Below are positions 6,888 through 9,038 of a stretch of 9,038 nt of DNA, in pieces. Within the stretch, counting starts at the first letter, position 1, and the number at the start of each line of letters is the position of its first letter. Made by a program: the position numbers and the translations under genes. Source of the DNA: SIG636 sp045535465 (GTDB taxonomy: Bacteria > Bacillota > Clostridia > Oscillospirales > CAG-382). The notes beneath the pieces were generated by a model, which ran no database searches, had not been told where the DNA came from, and saw only the letters and a program-made list of their open reading frames with translations. The stretch spans positions 1 through 9,038 of the forward strand of contig JAZSLS010000030.1 in NCBI GenBank assembly GCA_045535465.1, given 5' to 3'.

Positions 6888-7166
6888 TTATTGCACCTCC
6901 ATATTAGCTGAAAACTCTTCTAAGCCGGTATATATATCTGCGGGGATTTGCATACGAAAGGCTTTTTCAAGTCGGCGGCTTTTCATAGCCACCTTAAGAC
7001 AGTCCTTGCTACCGCAAAAATATGCGCCTCTTCCGTCTGACTTGCCGGTTTTATCTATAAACACTTTACCGCCGTACTTAACTATGCGTAAAAGGTTTTG
7101 CTTTTCAAAATCTTTTCTGCAGCCTATGCATTTTCTGGTAGGGATGTGTTTTGCTTTTTCCGCCAT
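6888..7166 (-). CDS. rnpM: RNase P modulator RnpM (YlxR, DUF448)
   Basis: A 92-residue basic protein of the YlxR family. In B. subtilis this protein has been reported to bind the RNase P RNA and modulate the enzyme. Motifs: PTRKCIGCRKDF (9-20), LLRIVKYGGKVFID (25-38), the signature GRGAYFC (45-51), and CLKVAMKSRRLEKAFRMQI (56-74). Cys13, Cys16, Cys51 and Cys56 are arranged so that they might hold a metal ion, which is inference only. The length is normal. The ATG follows AGGAAAGG at a good distance; the 60-nt spacer to nusA holds this Shine-Dalgarno and no clear terminator. The last codons, ATG GAG GTG CAA TAA, also contain the Shine-Dalgarno for infB, whose ATG is 3 nt after the stop. The usual ylxQ gene (L7Ae-like) between ylxR and infB is absent. 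Confidence 0.94.
   Translation of the reverse strand: MAEKAKHIPTRKCIGCRKDFEKQNLLRIVKYGGKVFIDKTGKSDGRGAYFCGSKDCLKVAMKSRRLEKAFRMQIPADIYTGLEEFSANMEVQ
6894..6900 (-). promoter_or_regulatory. infB Shine-Dalgarno embedded in the last codons of rnpM
   Basis: GGAGGTG on the minus strand is 9 nt before the infB ATG (6882-6884). It overlaps the rnpM codons for Met-Glu-Val, so a ribosome finishing rnpM covers the infB initiation site. This supports translational coupling and selects the first ATG over the one three codons later. Confidence 0.85.
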
Positions 7167-7226
7167 ATAAAACCTTTCCTATCTTATAAGAAACCCTTTC
7201 GTAAGCAGGTAATAGGCTACGTACTG

Positions 7227-8399
7227 TTATTCAGCTACGTCCTCGCCGTTGTCGCTTTCGCTGTCCTCTGCAAAGTCAGCTTCAAGGGTGTGTGCGCTCT
7301 TTATATCTATCTTACAACCGGTAAGTCTTGCGGCAAGTCTTGCGTTTTGACCCTTTCTGCCGATCGCAAGGGAAAGCTGGTCATCGTCAACTATAACACG
7401 GTAGGTGTTATCCCCTTCGGGAGTCTTAACGACGGAAAGCACCGTTGCGGGAGCAAGTGCCGCACTTATAAAGCTTATAGGGTCGTCGCTGTACTTGATA
7501 ATGTCAATCTTTTCATTGCCAAGCTCAGCAGAAATAACGTTTTTACGAGCACCTTTAGGCCCTATACAAGCACCGATAGGGTCAACTTCGGGGTTGGTGG
7601 TGCTTACTGCTATCTTGGTTCTGTTGCCTGCCTCACGAGCAATGGCGTTAATAACAACGGTGCCGTCCTTTATTTCGGGCACTTCAAGTTCAAACAAACG
7701 CTGAACCAAGCCGGGATGTATGCGGGAAAGAATTATGGAAGGGCCGTGCGCTTCTTTGCGTATCTCGGTAATAAACACCTTAATGCGGTCGCCAACCTGA
7801 AGAGTTTCCTCTGCTATCTGTTCACGCTTATACAGCACCATTTCGTTCTTGCCTATTTCAAGAGTAGCGTTGCCTGTGGTGGGGTCAATGCGAGAAACAA
7901 TAGCGGAAACAATGTCTTCCTTCTTGTCGTCGTATTCTCTTATCATCATTCCGCGTTCAGCTTCTCTGATAGCCTGAATAATAACCTGCTTGCCTGCTTG
8001 TGCGGAAATTCTGCCAAAGTTCTTAGGGTTAATTTCCACCTCAAAAATATCACCAAGCTTATATTTCTTAGACTTAGCCTGTGCATCTTCAAGGGTAATC
8101 TCTGTCTTTTCGTCCTCAACCTCTTCAACAACGGTAAGCTGACGGTAAACACGCATTTCCTTCTTTTCACGGTCAAGCTTAATACGAACGTTTTCGGGGC
8201 CGGTAGCTTCACGCTTGCCCTTTGCATCCAAAGCCACCGCTTCACGTTTAAACTTGTTCTCAGCGGGAGCGCCTTCTCTTTTGTAGGAAGACCTGTACGC
8301 AGAAAGCATAGCGGCTTCAATCTTTTCCAGCATATACTCAACAGATATGCCTTTTTCCTTTTCAAGTGCTTCTAATGCTTCAAATAGCTCTTTGTTCAT
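7227..8399 (-). CDS. nusA: Transcription termination/antitermination factor NusA
   Basis: A 390-residue RNA polymerase-binding factor that promotes pausing at hairpins, intrinsic termination and antitermination. Domains: an RNAP-binding N-terminal domain (about 1-155); S1 (about 158-226); KH1 with GxxG loop GPKG (280-283); and KH2 with GRKG (347-350). A short acidic tail (about 373-390, SESDNGEDVAE) ends the protein. The E. coli C-terminal acidic repeats are missing, as is normal for Gram-positive NusA (B. subtilis 371 residues). Odd: between SAYRSSY and ENVRIKLDREKKEMRVY the protein carries about 25-30 extra residues (about 40-68) rich in Lys, Arg, Ala and Glu, where most family members pass almost directly from one block to the other. 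The ATG has GAGGA about 7 nt upstream. The 69-nt spacer to rimP is AT-rich with only a weak AT hairpin. Codons TTA, CTA and TCA are largely avoided, as in infB. Confidence 0.97.
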   Translation of the reverse strand: MNKELFEALEALEKEKGISVEYMLEKIEAAMLSAYRSSYKREGAPAENKFKREAVALDAKGKREATGPENVRIKLDREKKEMRVYRQLTVVEEVEDEKTEITLEDAQAKSKKYKLGDIFEVEINPKNFGRISAQAGKQVIIQAIREAERGMMIREYDDKKEDIVSAIVSRIDPTTGNATLEIGKNEMVLYKREQIAEETLQVGDRIKVFITEIRKEAHGPSIILSRIHPGLVQRLFELEVPEIKDGTVVINAIAREAGNRTKIAVSTTNPEVDPIGACIGPKGARKNVISAELGNEKIDIIKYSDDPISFISAALAPATVLSVVKTPEGDNTYRVIVDDDQLSLAIGRKGQNARLAARLTGCKIDIKSAHTLEADFAEDSESDNGEDVAE

Positions 8400-8468
8400 T
8401 TTCTTATCCTCGTTTATTTAAGTAAATTTTAAACTAAAATTTGATAAAGTGCGAAGCTTAGCCTCAAA

Positions 8469-8936
8469 CTAATCAATTTGATGAAGTATATAAAGCTTTG
8501 CGATGCTTTTTTTTGCAAAAATCTTTTCTTCACCGTTTACGTCGAAGGTAAAGCCTGCGTCGTCGTAGGCCTTAACAACAGCCACAAACTCCTTAACTCC
8601 GTCAAGGGGCGCAAACAGCTTAACGTTGCAGGGCAGTGCGGTACGAATGGCGTAGTCATAATGCTCTTTTCTCTTAAGCACACGCTCCGTACCCACGCTT
8701 GAAACCTCAAGACAGTAGGAGGTAGGAATAGGGTCAGCCTCGTCCAGCATAGGGTCGATAAGACGGGTTATATCGGCACAGTCGTTAATGGTTATTCCAT
8801 CTTCCTTATCGATAGTAACCAACAAATTCAAGCCGCCGTTTTCCTTTTCAAGCTCCACGTTCCAAAGGGAAATCCCCGTGCTTTCAATAACGGGTCTGAT
8901 TAATGCTTCAACCTCGGCAGGGATGTTTTTAGCCAT
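8469..8936 (-). CDS. rimP: Ribosome maturation factor RimP
   Basis: A 155-residue factor that binds the 30S subunit early and supports assembly of its head region. The N-terminal alpha/beta domain (about 1-85) carries LWNVELEKENGGLNLLVTID (24-43), the block around GITINDCADITRLIDPMLD (47-65), and the signature YCLEVSSVGTERVLKRKEHY (74-93). Many homologues have Pro at the position of Val81 (SSPG). The C-terminal SH3-like domain spans about 90-152 (IRTALPCNVKLF, FVAVVKAYDDAGFTFDV). The length is normal. The ATG has GAGAGGTG (8941-8948) 4 nt upstream. It is the first gene of the operon, matching the rimP-nusA pairing that is widely conserved, and is preceded by a leader hairpin and an extended -10 promoter element. 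Confidence 0.95.
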   Translation of the reverse strand: MAKNIPAEVEALIRPVIESTGISLWNVELEKENGGLNLLVTIDKEDGITINDCADITRLIDPMLDEADPIPTSYCLEVSSVGTERVLKRKEHYDYAIRTALPCNVKLFAPLDGVKEFVAVVKAYDDAGFTFDVNGEEKIFAKKSIAKLYILHQID

Positions 8937-8966
8937 AATTCACCTCTCAAAATAAAAGCAAATCAA

Positions 8967-8997
8967 AAGAGCGAGCATTTTAACAATGCTCACTCTT
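8967..8997 (-). promoter_or_regulatory. 13-bp hairpin in the rimP-nusA operon leader, possible attenuator
   Basis: The arms are 8967-8979 and 8985-8997 with a 5-nt loop. In minus-strand RNA all 13 pairs form, including one G-U wobble; the same pair would be a C-A mismatch on the plus strand, so the structure belongs to the minus-strand transcript. It lies between the extended -10 element and the rimP Shine-Dalgarno. The RNA after the stem is U-rich but interrupted (TTGATTTGCTTTTATTTT). It may be a leaky terminator or pause site, or the terminator of an upstream gene if the promoter call is wrong. Confidence 0.6.
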
Positions 8998-9021
8998 ATA
9001 CTATACTATCATCTTATAGGT

Positions 9022-9030
9022 ATTATACCA
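9022..9030 (-). promoter_or_regulatory. Extended -10 promoter element for the rimP-truB operon
   Basis: The minus strand reads TGGTATAAT: a perfect TATAAT (9022-9027) preceded by the TGn extension (9028-9030). Initiation would fall near 9015, about 80 nt before rimP. The -35 position, 17 nt further upstream, lies beyond the window edge, so it cannot be checked. The run of T just upstream on this strand (9032-9038) may be the U-tract of a preceding terminator, which would mirror the terminator-then-promoter layout after truB. Confidence 0.6.
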
Positions 9031-9038
9031 CAAAAAAA

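Noticed and set aside
7098..8375. A 425-codon plus-strand open frame opposite rnpM and nusA
   Set aside because: Same register effect. It even runs across the rnpM-nusA spacer because that spacer is 60 nt, a multiple of three. No domain is seen.
8424..8442. AT-only hairpin in the rimP-nusA spacer (AAATTTT/AAAATTT)
   Set aside because: Seven A-T pairs with a 5-nt loop and no U-tract give little stability. It is unlikely to terminate within an operon whose genes clearly belong together.
8426..8455. Possible internal promoter for nusA in the 69-nt rimP-nusA spacer (minus-strand TTCGCA, 18 nt, TAAAAT)
   Set aside because: The spacer is very AT-rich, so a TAAAAT match is expected by chance. The -35 matches only four of six and there is no TG extension. 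Not strong enough to annotate.
8988..9015. A three-codon leader frame (ATG ATA GTA TAG) before the hairpin
   Set aside because: It has no Shine-Dalgarno, no run of regulatory codons, and is short enough to be chance.

Overview
The window is a chromosomal housekeeping segment from a low-to-mid-GC Firmicute. Gene order and protein character fit the class Clostridia, possibly a gut Oscillospiraceae- or Christensenellales-like lineage, but that placement is inference and no species can be named. All real genes lie on the minus strand, so transcription runs from high to low coordinates. Apart from short spacers (longest about 100 nt) the window is fully coding. I see no mobile element, CRISPR array, tRNA or rRNA, and no base-composition break suggesting transfer.

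Region 1 (9038 to 2309) is the transcription/translation 'nusA-infB' operon: rimP (30S maturation), nusA (elongation/termination factor), rnpM/ylxR (RNase P modulator), infB (IF2), rbfA (30S maturation), nrnA (nanoRNase/pAp phosphatase, DHH family) and truB (tRNA Psi55 synthase). An extended -10 element near the right edge and a 13-bp hairpin in the leader precede rimP. Genes are separated by -1 to 69 nt, several by translational-coupling distances, and an intrinsic terminator follows truB. The operon differs from the Bacillus layout: ylxQ (L7Ae-like) is absent between rnpM and infB, nrnA sits between rbfA and truB, and no ribF follows truB.

Region 2 (2308 to 1) is an independent two-component system. 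An OmpR/PhoB-type response regulator with a TTG start is followed after 2 nt by a membrane histidine kinase with a proline-rich extracytoplasmic sensor region. A promoter is proposed in the 99-nt spacer after truB. A perfect 17-bp hairpin follows the kinase stop codon.

The operon genes serve gene expression: ribosome assembly, initiation, transcript elongation and termination, tRNA processing and modification, and clearance of the shortest RNA fragments. The two-component system appears to be a neighbour with no evident functional link. I found no convincing undescribed system. The items most worth checking are the rimP leader hairpin (possible attenuation or NusA autoregulation), a lysine-rich insertion in the NusA N-terminal domain, and the altered operon gene content.
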